Part shown: positions 10,894-22,575 of the stretch, one piece after another | Layout: each line of letters opens with the position of its first letter | Position numbering within the stretch: position 1 is the first letter of the stretch | NCBI GenBank assembly: GCA_027579435.1 | Contig: JANBPK010001227.1 | Location: forward strand, 1-59,078 | Direction of reading: 5' to 3' | Origin: Candolleomyces eurysporus | Taxonomy: Eukaryota > Basidiomycota > Agaricomycetes > Agaricales > Psathyrellaceae | DNA: 59,078 bases | Made by a program: the position numbers and the translations under genes | Notes under the pieces: generated by a model | The model's database searches: none | Seen by the model: only the letters and a program-made list of their open reading frames with translations | Told to the model about the DNA's origin: nothing

Positions 10894-13236
10894 TCAGTGA
10901 GTTACAGTAGANTAGTCTGCCTGCTTCGAGTTGTANNGATTNTATTGTAAATTTACNCCAATTTCACCGTGCGAGATTGTAGNNNNTAGNNNGNANNNNC
11001 AGAAGNGCGCCCCAGTNATCANTTTTGTTAACCTATAGATCGTAATANGAGATGACCNTGATGTCTTTCCAAGTATCTNCTTCGTCTGGATAACAAAGGG
11101 TCGATTAGANCAATCTCCCAATGGATCGATGCAGAGAAAATANGNACTCACCTTCGTAGANGGGACGACATAGCAATACAAAATGGGGGATTCTAACGTT
11201 GACGCATCTCCAAATATACCAGGGTGNCCGGGCATCCCGTAGGACGAAAGGTTTCCATTTGCGACAGACCTCCCCAGCACGCACCCGAAAGGCGAACCTA
11301 TCATCTCCCGGGACAGTGCCTTCTCCCATCTGACTGACTTTGTGCAATAGAAAAGGGATATTTCTTCTCTGCGCAACCAGTCAGGGTGGGGTAACTGATA
11401 ATATAGTGTCGGTAGACGTACCGCAAGAACCAGTGTNTCAGCATGATCCGATAGATCAACGTTTTCCAAGTTGCGCATCTCTCGATCGAGCCTTTCGTGC
11501 ACGCTGGCGTCTACGCAATCAAATNTATGTTTGGAACGTTCATAGGGATCATCGGAATAACGCCAAAGATGGTATTCGTANAAGTGTAATAGAGAAANTT
11601 CAAAAGACCAAGCTAGAGCTCCCAGGGCGTCCTCTGGGTTTATGGTCGTCAATGGGTTCCATGGGGCATCCAATTGCCAATTCTGNTTCACGTTGTGATA
11701 CCCGGCGAAATGAACTTGTTTCAAAGACATACGCCCGCCAGTCGTTCTTGATGCNACCATTTCTCTGAGCGCCGTAACCTCGATATCCCCCGTCGTCGGG
11801 TTCTGGGGGTCCGAGCCGTACCAGCACAGCTTCAGAACTCGCAAGTTCGGAATANGTTGNTGGCGGCGACTCGGAGGGACATCGCCNNTATCTAGGACGA
11901 GCTCTCGTAGTCCTCGGGCACCAATGTCAGGGACTTCCAGGTGTTGAATACCGGGGGAGCGATTTAATATTTCGTAGAATTCCTCTTTCTGTGTATCGAG
12001 AGGGGCACTGACAGCTAGATTCTTTATTGAACATCCTGAACGTTGAANCAGGAGAAGAATNTTGCCGAACAATGGCCTTGCGGNGTCGAAGCCGAATTGN
12101 CCATTAATCTGGAGTGTCGATAGGGCAGGGAGGACAAGNATGTCGAGGATGCGANAAATGGAGAGGGTTTGTTCAGTGGCGTAGAGCTTGAGATGGNTNA
12201 GGTTGGGGAANGGGAACAAAGAGACCGNGAGCGATTTCGACAAGCTCGGATAGCCTGCAGTAGAGCNGGCGATGTCCANTGACCGTAAATCAGGCGGACN
12301 ACTTGTGAGCAAGTCTTCNCAGCATGTGTCCGATCCAGAGNTCACCTTGAAGTTTTCGAGTTGGGAAAATGGGAGGGCAACAGTGAGAGTTGCTCCTGTG
12401 AAGGNGGTGGTGAACACCTCGACATTTCGCAGCATTGGTGCCTCTTTGAAGCAGTTGATCCGACTCGTTCTCGTTGGCTCCCCTGGCTGTGCCTCTCCCG
12501 AAGAGGAGTTTGTGCCCACATAAAGCGTCGCGCTATGAAGCATACGCAGTTTCCCGCTCACTGGGTTCAACCATTCGTCGTATGCTTGTTCAGGGAGGTT
12601 TATAAAGATCGATTTCCATCGGTGGCATTGGTCGACCAGCAAGGGGAGGAGGGTGTCTTGAATGACCGCTTTTGCGAATGGGTCCTCCCATGCCCGAGGG
12701 AAGATCTGGAGACTGAGGGATATCGGCACCGCCCCCGATCGCGATAAGTACCGTCGCAAAACGACCGCTTCTTTCCGTGTCATTATCATCAACGAAGTTA
12801 GCCCAATTTCCATACCGGAAACTTTGGGGTGGTAGATAGGCGGGAGGTTAGCCCACAGAATGCAATGACTGAGCGCAAGATCCCGCCATCCCCGACAAAT
12901 AGTGCAAAGTAGCTGTAAATATTCGTCGTCGGGCGACCACGAGCCAGACATCCCCGCCTCGAATATGGCATGCCATATTTCGTCTGGGAGGGATCGTACA
13001 CAGGAAAGGGCCAGCTGATAGTTCTCTACGGCGCGTCGGCATTCCTGTACGCCCTGTGGGAGGCCTTCCTGGTTGGATGATTGGTCTGTCATGCATTGAG
13101 CACCATCCCGTAAGGCTTGAAGTCTAACGGTGATCTGGTATCTTTGTCTGTCCGAGGGAGGTTCGTTGGTTCTCAAGAGGGCTTCCACTACTGCGTCCAC
13201 TTCCTGTGGATCCACAGCGTCACGTTCTGTGGCCAT
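10894..13236 (-). CDS. F-box/LRR-type protein, copy 1 (low-quality 3' end)
   Basis: Starts at ATG 13236 (MATERDAVDPQEV). An N-terminal helical segment leads into an F-box (LSCVRSLPDEIWHAIFEAG), the Skp1-binding motif of SCF ubiquitin ligases. About 500 residues of degenerate leucine-rich repeats follow, with phrases such as LVLPALSTLQI, HLKLYA and LRVLKLCWYG. The large exon ends near LVLA with a GTACGT donor at about 11420. The next exon begins RRNIPFLLHKV and runs to about 11152, where GAAG is followed by GTGAGT; a last exon lies in N-rich sequence. The end coordinate is only approximate. It shares layout, motifs and this intron position with the next gene upstream. Target specificity cannot be read from sequence. 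Confidence 0.75.
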   Translation of the reverse strand: MATERDAVDPQEVDAVVEALLRTNEPPSDRQRYQITVRLQALRDGAQCMTDQSSNQEGLPQGVQECRRAVENYQLALSCVRSLPDEIWHAIFEAGMSGSWSPDDEYLQLLCTICRGWRDLALSHCILWANLPPIYHPKVSGMEIGLTSLMIMTRKEAVVLRRYLSRSGAVPISLSLQIFPRAWEDPFAKAVIQDTLLPLLVDQCHRWKSIFINLPEQAYDEWLNPVSGKLRMLHSATLYVGTNSSSGEAQPGEPTRTSRINCFKEAPMLRNVEVFTTXFTGATLTVALPFSQLENFKVXSGSDTCXEDLLTSXPPDLRSXDIAXSTAGYPSLSKSLXVSLFXFPNXXHLKLYATEQTLSIXRILDXLVLPALSTLQINXQFGFDXARPLFGXILLLXQRSGCSIKNLAVSAPLDTQKEEFYEILNRSPGIQHLEVPDIGARGLRELVLDXGDVPPSRRXQXIPNLRVLKLCWYGSDPQNPTTGDIEVTALREMXASRTTGGRMSLKQVHFAGYHNVXQNWQLDAPWNPLTTINPEDALGALAWSFEXSLLHXYEYHLWRYSDDPYERSKHXFDCVDASVHERLDREMRNLENVDLSDHAXTLVLAVRLPTLYYQLPHPDWLRREEISLFYCTKSVRWEKALSREMIGSPFGCVLGRSVANGNLSSYGMPXHPGIFGDASTLESPILYCYVVXSTKVSXYFLCIDPLGDXSNRPFVIQTKXILGKTSXSSXITIYRLTKXXTGAXFXXXXLXXTISHGEIXVNLQXNXYNSKQADXSTVTH

Positions 13237-13627
13237 TGGTCGACAATGCCGTACTGTGGTAGAGGTCCCGTGAGGCGCTCTTTACTTTCTCTTCTCTAAC
13301 TCGAAGGACTCACGCGAGAATAGATGGTCGATGGATTGGTGGAAGGCTGATAGGGGCGTTGTAACTCCGCATCAGCCTGTCATCACTCAGTCTAGCTACG
13401 CCGCCAACATGCAACCGGAATTAGCACACATTCGTATAAGTATCGCAGCACGAAGACATGAATCAAAACTGAGCATGGTTGTCAAACTAATGGTACACAA
13501 TATATTACAAACGATCCTTTACTTCTTGCATCGTAATCCACAGACCCTCCCACACCCAAGATCGTACAAAATAGCACATAACACGTTTGGTTGTCAGTGG
13601 GCACATTGCGAAAGAGAAAGCTTGAGT
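13237..13627. other. Spacer between tandem F-box genes
   Basis: About 390 bases between the start of F-box copy 1 and the stop of copy 2. It should contain the copy 1 promoter and the copy 2 3' end. No exon was seen. Confidence 0.4.
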
Positions 13628-15846
13628 TTAGGGATGGTATGATATGATGCGCGCCCAAACTCGCTCGTCTTCATCTAGAGAGAAATGGTGGTTAACGTCA
13701 ACGTTTGACTCCCAACCGTGGTTCGGAAACGAACCTTCCTCTTGGTCTGCGTGAATTTCAGTGGGCGTATGACACGTTAAATGAGCTGCCACATTCGCAG
13801 TGTACCTCCAGGAATACCGCGATTTTCTAGCATCACGTAGAATGAAAGGCTTCCACTTATCGCTTAGCTTCCCAACACGCCCCCGAAAGTCAAAGATGTC
13901 ATCTCCTGGGATGCGCCCAGCGTTCATGGTTCTGATTTCTTCTAAAAAATGGGGAATGTTCCTTCGCTGCATGGATGTCAATGCCAACAAACAGACATGA
14001 AGGAGAAGGTCAACGTACTGCAAAAACGAGCGTATTTGGATATGACTCCAGATCGATGCTTTCCATCTTGCGAATTTGGCGGTCCAACTCCTTGTGGACG
14101 TCGGGATTGGCGCGATCTTCATCCTGGAGCTCCCGTTCGTCTGGATGTGTCCATCCGTAGTAGTGGATATGATTGAGATTCTCCTCAATCTCCTGGGCCA
14201 AGGCGTCTGAGGTCTTCTCCACGTTGGTATTAGTCGCCTTGTTCCAGTCGCTTTCCAACTTCATGGCGTCGTATCTTCGAAGATCGACTTCCTTCAGAGG
14301 GCGAAACTCTCTGCTCAGGTCCCCATCCAAGGCATACAGTGCTTGTGTCCTAGAATAAACCACATCCTTGAGAGCCGATGCATCCACTATGCCCGTTGCG
14401 TTCAATGGAAAATAGGGTCGGTTGGTTTCGGGATTATCGAAGTCGCCATACCAGCAAAGCTTGAGAATCTTGAGTTTGGGAAGGATATTCGGGTGACTCG
14501 CGGAGGGGTTTGAGGATTCAGCACGATCCGGGGTTAGAACAAGCCTTCGCAACCCCTCGGAATCCAAGTGAGGGACTTCTAGATACTCGAGGTCGGGGGA
14601 GAGGGATAAAATGTGGTAAATTGCTTCCTGGCGAGTGTCGAGAGGAAATTCGAAAGACAGATACTGCAAGGAACACTTCGACCGCTTGATGAGGTCGAGC
14701 AGCTTTTTGCAGACGGAGCTCGCAAGGCGTTCAAGAGGGCTAAATTCTCCTCGGATTGTGAGCCTTGATAAAGCGGGAAGAGTGATCAACTCGAAAAGGG
14801 TGAACAGCGATAGGCTCCGTTGGTTCGCATAAAGCGTTAACCTCTCGAGCTTGGTAAGAGTAAAGGACGGACCAAATGCAAGAGCGGGCCCTGGGCCGAT
14901 GTAGTTGAGGTCCAAAGCCCGTAGTTGAATAGGTTCTCCCCCAATAAGATCTTCGCAGAATGAATCAGGTCCGACAGATGTCGCCTCGAAGGTTTCGAGT
15001 TGCGGCCATGGGAGGTCAACTCGTATCTTCAGGTCCTTGAGGCCGGTCCTGAATATGACGTCGCGTAGCCTTGGTGCATCCTTGAAGCAATCAATCTGGT
15101 AGACCGGAGTGTTCACCTGGGATTGAGACGTTGAAGGGTTGCTGACAATAAGTTGCAAAGTTTGAAGCAAAGGCATGTTGCCTTTGATTGGGTGGAGGAC
15201 GGTGTTGTATATATCGGCAGGCAAACACAACTCGAGCGATTGCCAGCGATGGCACTGGGCAATCAGTAATGAAAGGAGGTTAGACTCGGTCAGAGATCTC
15301 GCGTCAGAGTCATTCCAAANCTTCTTGCGAAGTTCTGAAGTTGATGGAGAGTGGCGTCCCTCCTGACCGCGATAAATAAACTCGGAGCTTGGGCTCCAGA
15401 TTTCGAATCTGCAAGGGTAGGGGTGTAGAATCGAAGATGTCGGGGAGGTCTATGTCTGGAGGCTGGGACCATAGGGGGTAGTGGTTTGAAGCGATTAGCC
15501 GCCATCCCCAACAAACTTGTTCCAAAACTTGGAGGTATTCGTGGTTTCCCAACCACCAAGTGGAAAGTCCCTCTTCAAAAATCCTCGCCCAAATCTCGTC
15601 TGGGAGGCTTCGGAGGCAGGAGAGGGCCAACCTATAGCGTTGGATTGATCGCCCACACGCCCCTACATCTGGCGGGAGGTCTTTCTTGCTAAGTAAGTCG
15701 GAGCTGAAGGCCTGGCCTGCGATGCGCTGGAAGTCGTTTTCAAGCTCTCCGAGCCTCGTGGCAAGTTCGTGGCGTTGGTCGTCGGTTGGAGCGTCGTTCG
15801 TTTTCAGAATCGCTTCAACGATTGAATTTAGTTCTGTTGCAGTCAT
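13628..15846 (-). CDS. F-box/LRR-type protein, copy 2
   Basis: Starts at ATG 15846 (MTATELNSIVEAIL) and has the same plan as copy 1: an N-terminal helix, the F-box LSCLRSLPDEIWARIFEEG, then LRR-like repeats (LPALSRLTI, LKILKLCWYG). The long exon ends with a GTACGT donor after VFA near 14018; the next exon begins RRNIPHFLEEI and contains IPGDDIFDFR and KWKPFILRDAR, both matched in copy 1. It ends at TAA 13628-13630. The frame breaks at the N at 15320 and resumes in frame after it (WNDSDARSL), so the break is probably a sequence ambiguity. Likely an SCF substrate receptor; substrate unknown. Confidence 0.78.
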
Positions 15847-15859
15847 AATTTGAGTTGTA

Positions 15860-16195
15860 TTTAGCCTGTAAGAGGTAGTTCAGAGCTTGTATAGCATTGC
15901 TTGGGAGGGATGGTACGCACCTTGAGCGTGGACAATGCGGGGATGAGAAGGAACTTGGGCCGCACTACTGAGGCTTTTAGGTCAAGATCACGAAGACCCA
16001 TTCCAGTTGTCAGCGCTGATGTGACTCCTCGTAGTACACTGGCCAAACAGCGGGGTGGTGCCATGATGACGATGGTGATGATTCTCGACAAGAGACACTG
16101 ATTGAACTCGAGGGGATTGTGAGGTTGACGTCGATGATAAGTAACCCGTAGACTTGTAAATCGGTTGCAAAGCGTGGAGTGAACATTACAGCCAT
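15860..16195 (-). pseudogene. Relic of a third F-box/LRR paralogue
   Basis: Directly upstream of F-box copy 2, a short minus-strand frame contains GLRDLDLKAS followed by LIPALSTLKV. These match the LRDLD and LPALSTL phrases of the two intact paralogues, but the sequence between them is missing and no F-box is present. I read it as a truncated third copy of the tandem family. The match is short, so chance resemblance cannot be excluded. Confidence 0.4.
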
Positions 16196-16212
16196 CGGAA
16201 TCGTTCTCCTGA

Positions 16213-17160
16213 TTGATCGGAATGTGTTTAGCCGAGTTCTTTATGTACCCCGACTATGACGACTTCACCTCTCCCTACCGAACGGACTTCTTGAAAATGA
16301 TTCCCGAGGAATACCAAATTCCCACACCAACACTTACAAGCCGACTGTGCATGAGGTTGCACCAGGTCTGTCTCTCGGCCTATTATACATCAAGAAGTCC
16401 GGCGTGCTAAAGGTCAGCGAACGATGCATTGTAACCATCCCATCTCGTCCGGCGGCCCAAGACTTGATAACAGCTCTATGTCACTCATCGAAAGTGACAC
16501 AGACAAACTGTCTCTGCTGCAGTTTTCGACGATTTTCTATGGTCAAAACGATGATACAGAGTCGTTTTTGGTGGGTCGAGCGCTTCGTCACCCAATTGAA
16601 AGCTGTGAATGAAGTCGTTCTTGAATTCAACTCCCTCCAAAAGTTAGCTATGTTTGTACGGAAGACGATGCTGTCGCATGGTCAGAAGGCCTATGGAACC
16701 TGTTAAATGCAACAGTCGAGGGCGGCCGCAGGTTCGTGGGCTCGTCAAGATGATGGCATGGCTCCCCCGTCACCATATTGGCGACTACTGTCCTTCTTCG
16801 TGCCCTGTCTCAAGAACCTCTTTGACTTCAACTCAGCATTATTGCCACCTACCCTCTGCGTTGGGTGATCTTTCCGCGAGCTCGAGCTGGTTCACACTCA
16901 TGCCGAGGCACATCCTAAAGTTGCGGAACTTTCACCTCGGGCTCGAGTTCACTCCTCGTTAACCCTCACAATCGGAACCACATCCTTTCTGTAACCCCCA
17001 TTCCCCAATGGACTTATTCCGTCCTCCACCTGTCTCGTTACTGCCCTCACCATTGAAAACGTCAACTTTGGTTGCTCAATGTGATCGATAATTACAGAGC
17101 TCTTTAAACCACAGTTAGTACCAACCCTCAAACGGCTAGGAGTCAGAAAATGTTATGTTT
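16213..17160 (+). pseudogene. Degenerate coding-like stretch, unknown family
   Basis: Protein-like pieces occur in shifting frames, for example YPDYDDFTSPYRTDFLK near 16250, HEVAPGLSLGLLYIKKSG near 16350, LLQFSTIFYGQNDDTESF near 16520 and VCTEDDAVAWSEGLWNLL near 16650. No set of GT-AG introns that I tried joins them into one open frame. Some parts have a leucine-rich flavour, such as PRLxRLHLSLP near 16240, so it could be another F-box/LRR relic on the opposite strand. I do not recognise a specific family. Confidence 0.3.
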
Positions 17161-17944
17161 GAGGGTTGCTTGCCAGCGGTCCGAGAAGGAAGTTTGAAGG
17201 CTATTCATTGAGTTATTGGCCTGAGTTAATGAGTTCCTATTTCCAAAATTGAAATCGTGCACCTTGATATGGCTGCAGCAAATGCCATTCTCGAGACCGA
17301 CATGGGAAGATGAACGGGAAGGACGAGGCTTTCAAGTTCATCAAGGCAAGCTGACGGTCCGGCTGTCAGTCCGCCATCATGATCGGCATAACATTCCGGT
17401 TAGCCGTCAAACGCCGCCTTCATCCGAGTCCAAGGCTCGAGGACCACTAATTCGATCGCGGACAAGATCAACTATACCAAATAGTGACGAATACACGACC
17501 CTCTACCAATCCCCACTACATGCAACCGAGTTGCGCAGTGCAAATGCGAGTGTTAGCGCTCGCTCGTCACGGTCTAGGTTGGTGGCTTTGCTCTCAGTCC
17601 CATAGACACTGCGATGGTGAGCGACGAAGACGCTTGGCGAGAAAATATTAGATCGTTTCTGTACCTTTACCTCCGCGAATCGCGTTTTCAATTCTGAATT
17701 CTCCGTGTCGGTTGGAATGACTGATTATCTCGTAAATATAAATACTGATACACTCTTGCTTGGATGAGAATTATACAATGATGATGGAGAAGTGGAACTT
17801 GAAACTCGAAAAATTGCAAAAAGAACTGAAGCTTGGGCCTTGCCCAACTTCCAACATCCTTCCCCACCGGCTTCAGAGTACGGCGCATGCAGATGCTCGA
17901 TGCAGAGAAGAAAATGGCTCGATGAAGTCTACTAGGAGGCATGT
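17161..17944. other. Region without supported gene
   Basis: About 780 bases between the degenerate stretch and the thioredoxin stop. Small open frames exist but none has consistent splice signals or recognisable motifs. Confidence 0.35.
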
Positions 17945-18631
17945 TTATGGCAACGTTGCGGTGAAGTAAATGAGTTGCTAGAGAATGGTTCATAAGTTGC
18001 AGCGTTGAGAAGAAGGTACCAGGATTTACTCACCCGCAGACCGTCCAAGTTAGCTCCCCGTATATCGCCCACTTTTCTGCCATTTTTAAAGGAGAAGAAA
18101 TGTGGTGTCTGGAAGAAATGATGGCAGTTAGCATCGTACACCGAGAGAGAAGCGAGCGGGCTCGAGCAGGAGTGATAATGTGACTCGCTAGAGGAGTAGC
18201 ATCGCGACGTTTCGAGGCAGGTAGAAGGTTGAAGAGGTGGGGGAGTAGGGGCAATGGTTCGGTCGAGAGCACTCACTGCCTGCACACCGACTTCGTCTGA
18301 CAACTCCGGCTGCTCATCGATGTCCAACCTATAGAACTCTACTTTCGACCCCTTCTTAGCCTCCTCTTCCGATAATTGCTTGAACTTGGGTGCAAAGTTA
18401 TTGCACGGGCCACACCACTGCGCCCAGAACTTGATTACGATAGGTTTGCCGCTGCTGACCTGTGGAGAAGCCACATAATTCAGAGCAGAGAAAGGTCAGC
18501 AAAGTCTATTTTCGAATCCGCCGCCACCCGACAATGCAGTACCCAGGTGGTGTGGCGTGCGCAGAAAGAGGAAGCGGACATACGATGCTATTGAATTCAG
18601 CGACCGAGCTGATTGACTTGATGTTTGACAT
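17945..18631 (-). CDS. Thioredoxin-like protein, atypical paralogue
   Basis: Four exons (18631-18584, 18459-18277, 18108-18034, 17977-17945) splice in phase to 112 aa. The start MSNIKSISSVAEFNSI is a normal thioredoxin first helix. The active site FWAQWCGPC is intact and the cis-proline segment is present as TPHFFSF. GANLDGLR forms the last helix start. The residue matching the buried Asp of classical thioredoxins is Lys here (VIKFWA instead of VDFWA), and the C-terminal helix ends in an unusual QLIYFTATLP. It should be a disulfide reductase or a specialised redox partner; the Lys would be expected to alter the active-site pKa. Exon structure matches the second thioredoxin at 26.4-26.9 kb. 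Confidence 0.85.
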
Positions 18632-19264
18632 CCTCGGCTTATCAGCGCACTCAGCGATCACAGATCTATATTCCAGGCAGAGGGGTATAAGAGACGTATA
18701 GTGGGGTATTCAAAGGATGGCTTGAGAGCAATGGAAGGCCATCCTCAGTTCCTTTTAACTGAGGGAACACCGGGCATAACGCCACCACTTATAGTGACCT
18801 GACGACACTTTGCATGCCGATGATGTTATTCTGTACAATACCTCCTGCGCAGAACATGAGGCGTTCAGAATGTATTAATATCCCGATCTTGTGCCGTTAT
18901 GGCTAGCGACTCACCTTCAATCTTTCCCATTGCATCTTCACTTGTTCACAAATACTTCCATATCAACCGCAGGCATCTTGGCATTAAATAGTTTAGTTTC
19001 TGAGTTGGTATGTAGGAGGTACACTAGGCAGAAAACGTTACATACATACAACAGAGTTTGGACCAGAGTTAACGAAAGAAATCAAGAACCTTCTTTTCTC
19101 AAGGGTAAAGTATCCGATGATAAGAAAATGAATAAATAAACAGATCATCAGATGAAGCTCGCTTTGAGTTCTCCACCTGGCATCTCGCTCCTTCCCTCTT
19201 TCCTTCCCGCTTCGCTTGGCATCCAATAACGCGATTTAATGGATCGATGCTTGCATCCGCATCC
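18632..19264. other. Intergenic region upstream of the thioredoxin gene
   Basis: About 630 bases with no supported exon. It should include the thioredoxin promoter on one side and the 3' end of the acidic-protein gene on the other. Confidence 0.35.
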
Positions 19265-20319
19265 TCACGATTTGACCTTCTTGGAGACTGCCTCATCTTC
19301 GTCGTTATCGCCCTCATCCAACGTCTCCTCGATAGCGCGTTTCTTGGATGTGGGTGTGATAGGTGTAGCTTCCTCGACATAATCATCCCCATCATCTTCA
19401 TCGTCGTCATCTTCTTCCTCTTCGTCGTAATCGTCTTCATCTTCCTCAGCTGCGTTAGGCTAGATAGCCGGTGATTAGCTTGTATCCGGCGATCACATAG
19501 TATAAAACGTTTAGATGTGGTCACTCACATCACCCAACAACAGTGCGGTCAAACTGGGCTTTCCGTTGGCAGCAGGAACGGCCGCCTCCGATGCTTGAGG
19601 CTCAGCAGCGACGTCGGGCTCACCGAGATCCCCGACGTCGCCTCCCGCATCTTCTTCGTAGTCGTCGTCTTCATCATCTTCTTCCCGGCCTTGGAAGGTA
19701 TACTCGTCTTCCTCGCCTTCTACCGCTTGCTGTTCTTCCTAGAGAGGTCGAATGTGTGGTTAGCGACGTGTTGGGAAGGCCTCTGGGAAGAGGGCGGGAT
19801 GGCGCACATCCCAAAAATAAGGGGGAGGAGGAACGAGGGAGTGGGAAAATGGGACTGAAGCAAGAATAGACGGAAAAAGGAAAGTTGGGGGCGGCGTGAC
19901 ACTGAGCGCAGTCGGGCGCGTCGAGCCGGTGATTTTCCGGCCATCCCGCGAGAGCGCAGGGAAGGGAGGGGACCTGATCCCATCCAAAGAGCTAGATGCT
20001 CCTCTTTCGTGCAAACGACAAGCGGAATCAGGAGGGACACGTGCGTGTGCAGAGTATCGCACCAGAGGCACAGATGGATGGGCGCGGTCGAACGGGATGG
20101 CCGACGGAGCGTGCGGTGCACAACGCAGAGACTCGGAAAATCCAGGATAGGTTGAGCTGTAGATCTCACCTCAAAATCGTACTCGTCTCCCTCTTCACCG
20201 GCATCGTCTTCGTTTGCATCGACAGCCTCGGGGGCGACAGCAGTGGGCTTCAGAGCGTGCTCAGTCAAGCCCGCGGTGCCATTGGGACTGGCAGCATCTG
20301 TGGCAGCGGTTTCGGACAT
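19265..20319 (-). CDS. Acidic low-complexity protein, probably nuclear
   Basis: Three exons (20319-20170, 19738-19529, 19459-19265) splice in phase to 184 aa. The start is MSETAATDAASPNG. The body is dominated by Asp/Glu runs (for example EEDDEDDDYEEDAGGD and EEEEDDDDEDDGDDYVEE). The C-terminus carries short basic clusters (TSKKRAIEETL, SKKVKS) that look like nuclear localisation signals. This is the composition of histone chaperone-like or nucleolar acidic proteins, but no domain is recognisable and I make no specific assignment. The first intron is unusually long for this window (about 430 nt) and GC-rich. Confidence 0.7.
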
Positions 20320-21199
20320 TCTGGAGAGTTTGAGGGGATTGAGGAGACAGTGGGTTGCGCGCTCGCGAAATGGAGGGAAAGGAGCAGACAGGAGGGGACA
20401 ATGATGATGGCGCCTGCCCAGCTGGCACCTTGTTGGGTCGTAATAGTTCGACGCTCAGGCCTTCTTCCTTCCTCGAACACTCTCACAGTCCCGTTTTCCC
20501 TCTCCTGATCCCCTTGTCAGCGGGGAATTAGAGCGTCGAAGCGTGAACCTAGTTGTAGGTGGGATTTCGAAGCGTTCCGGTGGGCGGCGGCGAGAGAACT
20601 GGCTAAAGGCAGGACCGGGCGGAAGACGTCGGAGGACGAGGGTAAATGTGGGGGCTATCATTACGAACGTTGAAGGATTCGCCATCTCTCCACACGCACT
20701 GACCAGGACTAGCAGAGAGCATGCATCATCAGCGTCATAAGAGGCGCCAGGTTTGAGTTGCTTAGAGACAAATCTTATCTTATCTTGCCGAATGGTCCAG
20801 ATCCAAATCTAGTCCCCGACTTGAGGTCGACGATGGGAGGGTGGACCAACTTCATTTTTTGGGGTTTGCTTGCCAGTGGTGTGAGTGTTTTTCTATATCC
20901 ATGACATGTTTCATAGCACATGATATCTTGTAGGGCATGGCGAAATGCATGCGTATTCAGGATCAAGTCGGACGAACAAGCAGATACTCATAGGTCACCT
21001 AGATGGCCTGAGTATCTTCACCACGGCCTATTCGCGAATCTTCTCGTTATTCGGGGCAGCCTGACACCATGAGGATAGGAAGTCATCTCGGAAATCTGAT
21101 CTTCCTAACAAGTTGAATATCAGAAAAAGTTGAATACATCGAAAGAAAAGGTGTCTTGTTTACCGTCTTCCCAAAACAAACCCCAGGGAGCTTGTTCTA
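20320..21199. other. Intergenic region, edge of kinase-like array
   Basis: About 880 bases without a supported gene. The first part is the promoter side of the acidic-protein gene; the rest is A/T-rich sequence with short meaningless frames. Confidence 0.35.
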
Positions 21200-22575
21200 A
21201 TTGGGATTTGCCTAGGTTAAAGTGTTTTTCATGTTGCAATCGAAAAAGGACGCGATATCCAGCACAATATCTTCGATATGCTGAATAGCATATAATGCGC
21301 TAGGCTGTAATGAGAAGCGAGCTGAAGTGCTCGCGCGAACTACCTGAGCATTTGAGGTCATCTTGAACGGATTGCAGAGCCCGTTCTTTATGCGGAGCAT
21401 GTTATGCATGAATCTGCTCTCTCGCTCTACAGATGTAGATTCGATGTTAATTCCTTCTGAAAAGCTGATTGAACTGTCGAAACCGGAATAATCGTACCAC
21501 GCGAACCCAGGGTCTCTGAGCGTGGTGATTCCGATCTGAAACGCTGGATTCATGAGAATGTTCATGACTGCGTTTTCTCCAAGACGTCACCGTGAGCGAT
21601 CCAAGTTTCGTGTAGAAACTCTAGACCCCGATATATAAGGTCAGGGTCGATGAAGCAGGCCTTAGCTTTTGGCGAATCATACCTCGTAAAAAGCTTTAGC
21701 GAATTCGGTATCTCGGAGATGCTGTTGAGCCATGTGAAACGAGTTCGATGGTCTCCCATCTAGACAATATGATAAGTAGTCCAACTAGATTTAAATTAAA
21801 TGATGCAGACCTTCATGTTGGTATGACCACGAAAACAATCGTTGAAAGTGAGGAAACCGAGCACGGGCAGCGTGTGGTTCCTTGTATACCTTCTCGGATG
21901 TTGGGGCGCTAATAAAAATCCGGCTCCTCAGATGTCTGGCCCTGAGATAAGCCTGTGGCGAGAACAAAATATGAGTTCCCTCTTGCAAGTGTTGAAATAA
22001 ACAAACTAACCGAGTGATGACTACGTGGCCCTGCGCATCTCTCGCTGGCCATATTCTCGCACACTGCACTCGGAGTCAGCTTTCCAAAGTTAAGAATCAA
22101 TAAACTTGATACCTGTAAAGCGGAAAAGTTGAGCTCTTCCTCGCTAGCGTAGACCGCCGCTCGTACGGATATGGGCCGGTGGGTGGTCTTTAGGAGAAAA
22201 AGGTTTGCATTCACTGGGAGATTTGGCGAATCCTCCTAGTTTTGAACTGAATTCGTATGCATGATAACCTCGCGAAGTAAAGAATGGCGCGAGGATCGTC
22301 CACATGCAAGCAGTTCTTTGGGTTTCCGCTCGATACTTCACCAGGTCTTCAAGATTGCACGTAGACGACCATGACTCAATACCCCTAAGATTTAGGTGGT
22401 CACAATTCCAAGGGAAAGAAGTCCAATAGGCAGTTCGAGCCAGCGAGTCAAGCTTGAGAATGCGTGTCGTTGGAAGATGGCATAAACCGACGGCTAATCC
22501 AATGCTCTTCGGTGGCCTCGTGGCTGCCGGTGGAGCGCCGGAGACTCCGATTAAAATGATGCCGCCTTGCAATCA
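21200..22575 (-). pseudogene. Kinase-like gene, copy a, disrupted
   Basis: It aligns by eye, block for block, with the intact copy at 22.9-24.4 kb: LAPFFTSRGYHAYEF, then WPARDAQGHVVITR, RNHTLPVLGFLTFND, GLEFLHETWIAHGDV and CNPF. The frame is broken at several points. One frameshift lies near 22150 between the first blocks; a TAG near 21910 replaces the Gln of the YQRLN block; another frameshift follows before RNHTLPVL; a further one occurs just after the catalytic-loop HGDVLE near 21570. With that many lesions and no N at any of them, this is a decayed paralogue rather than sequencing noise. No good ATG is found for the first exon. Confidence 0.75.

Noticed and set aside
17150..20880. Shared words TTGCTTGCCAG at 17162 and 20868 considered as ends of a transposon
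   Set aside because: Similarity is limited to about 15 bases in the same orientation, with no inverted terminal repeats or transposase between them.
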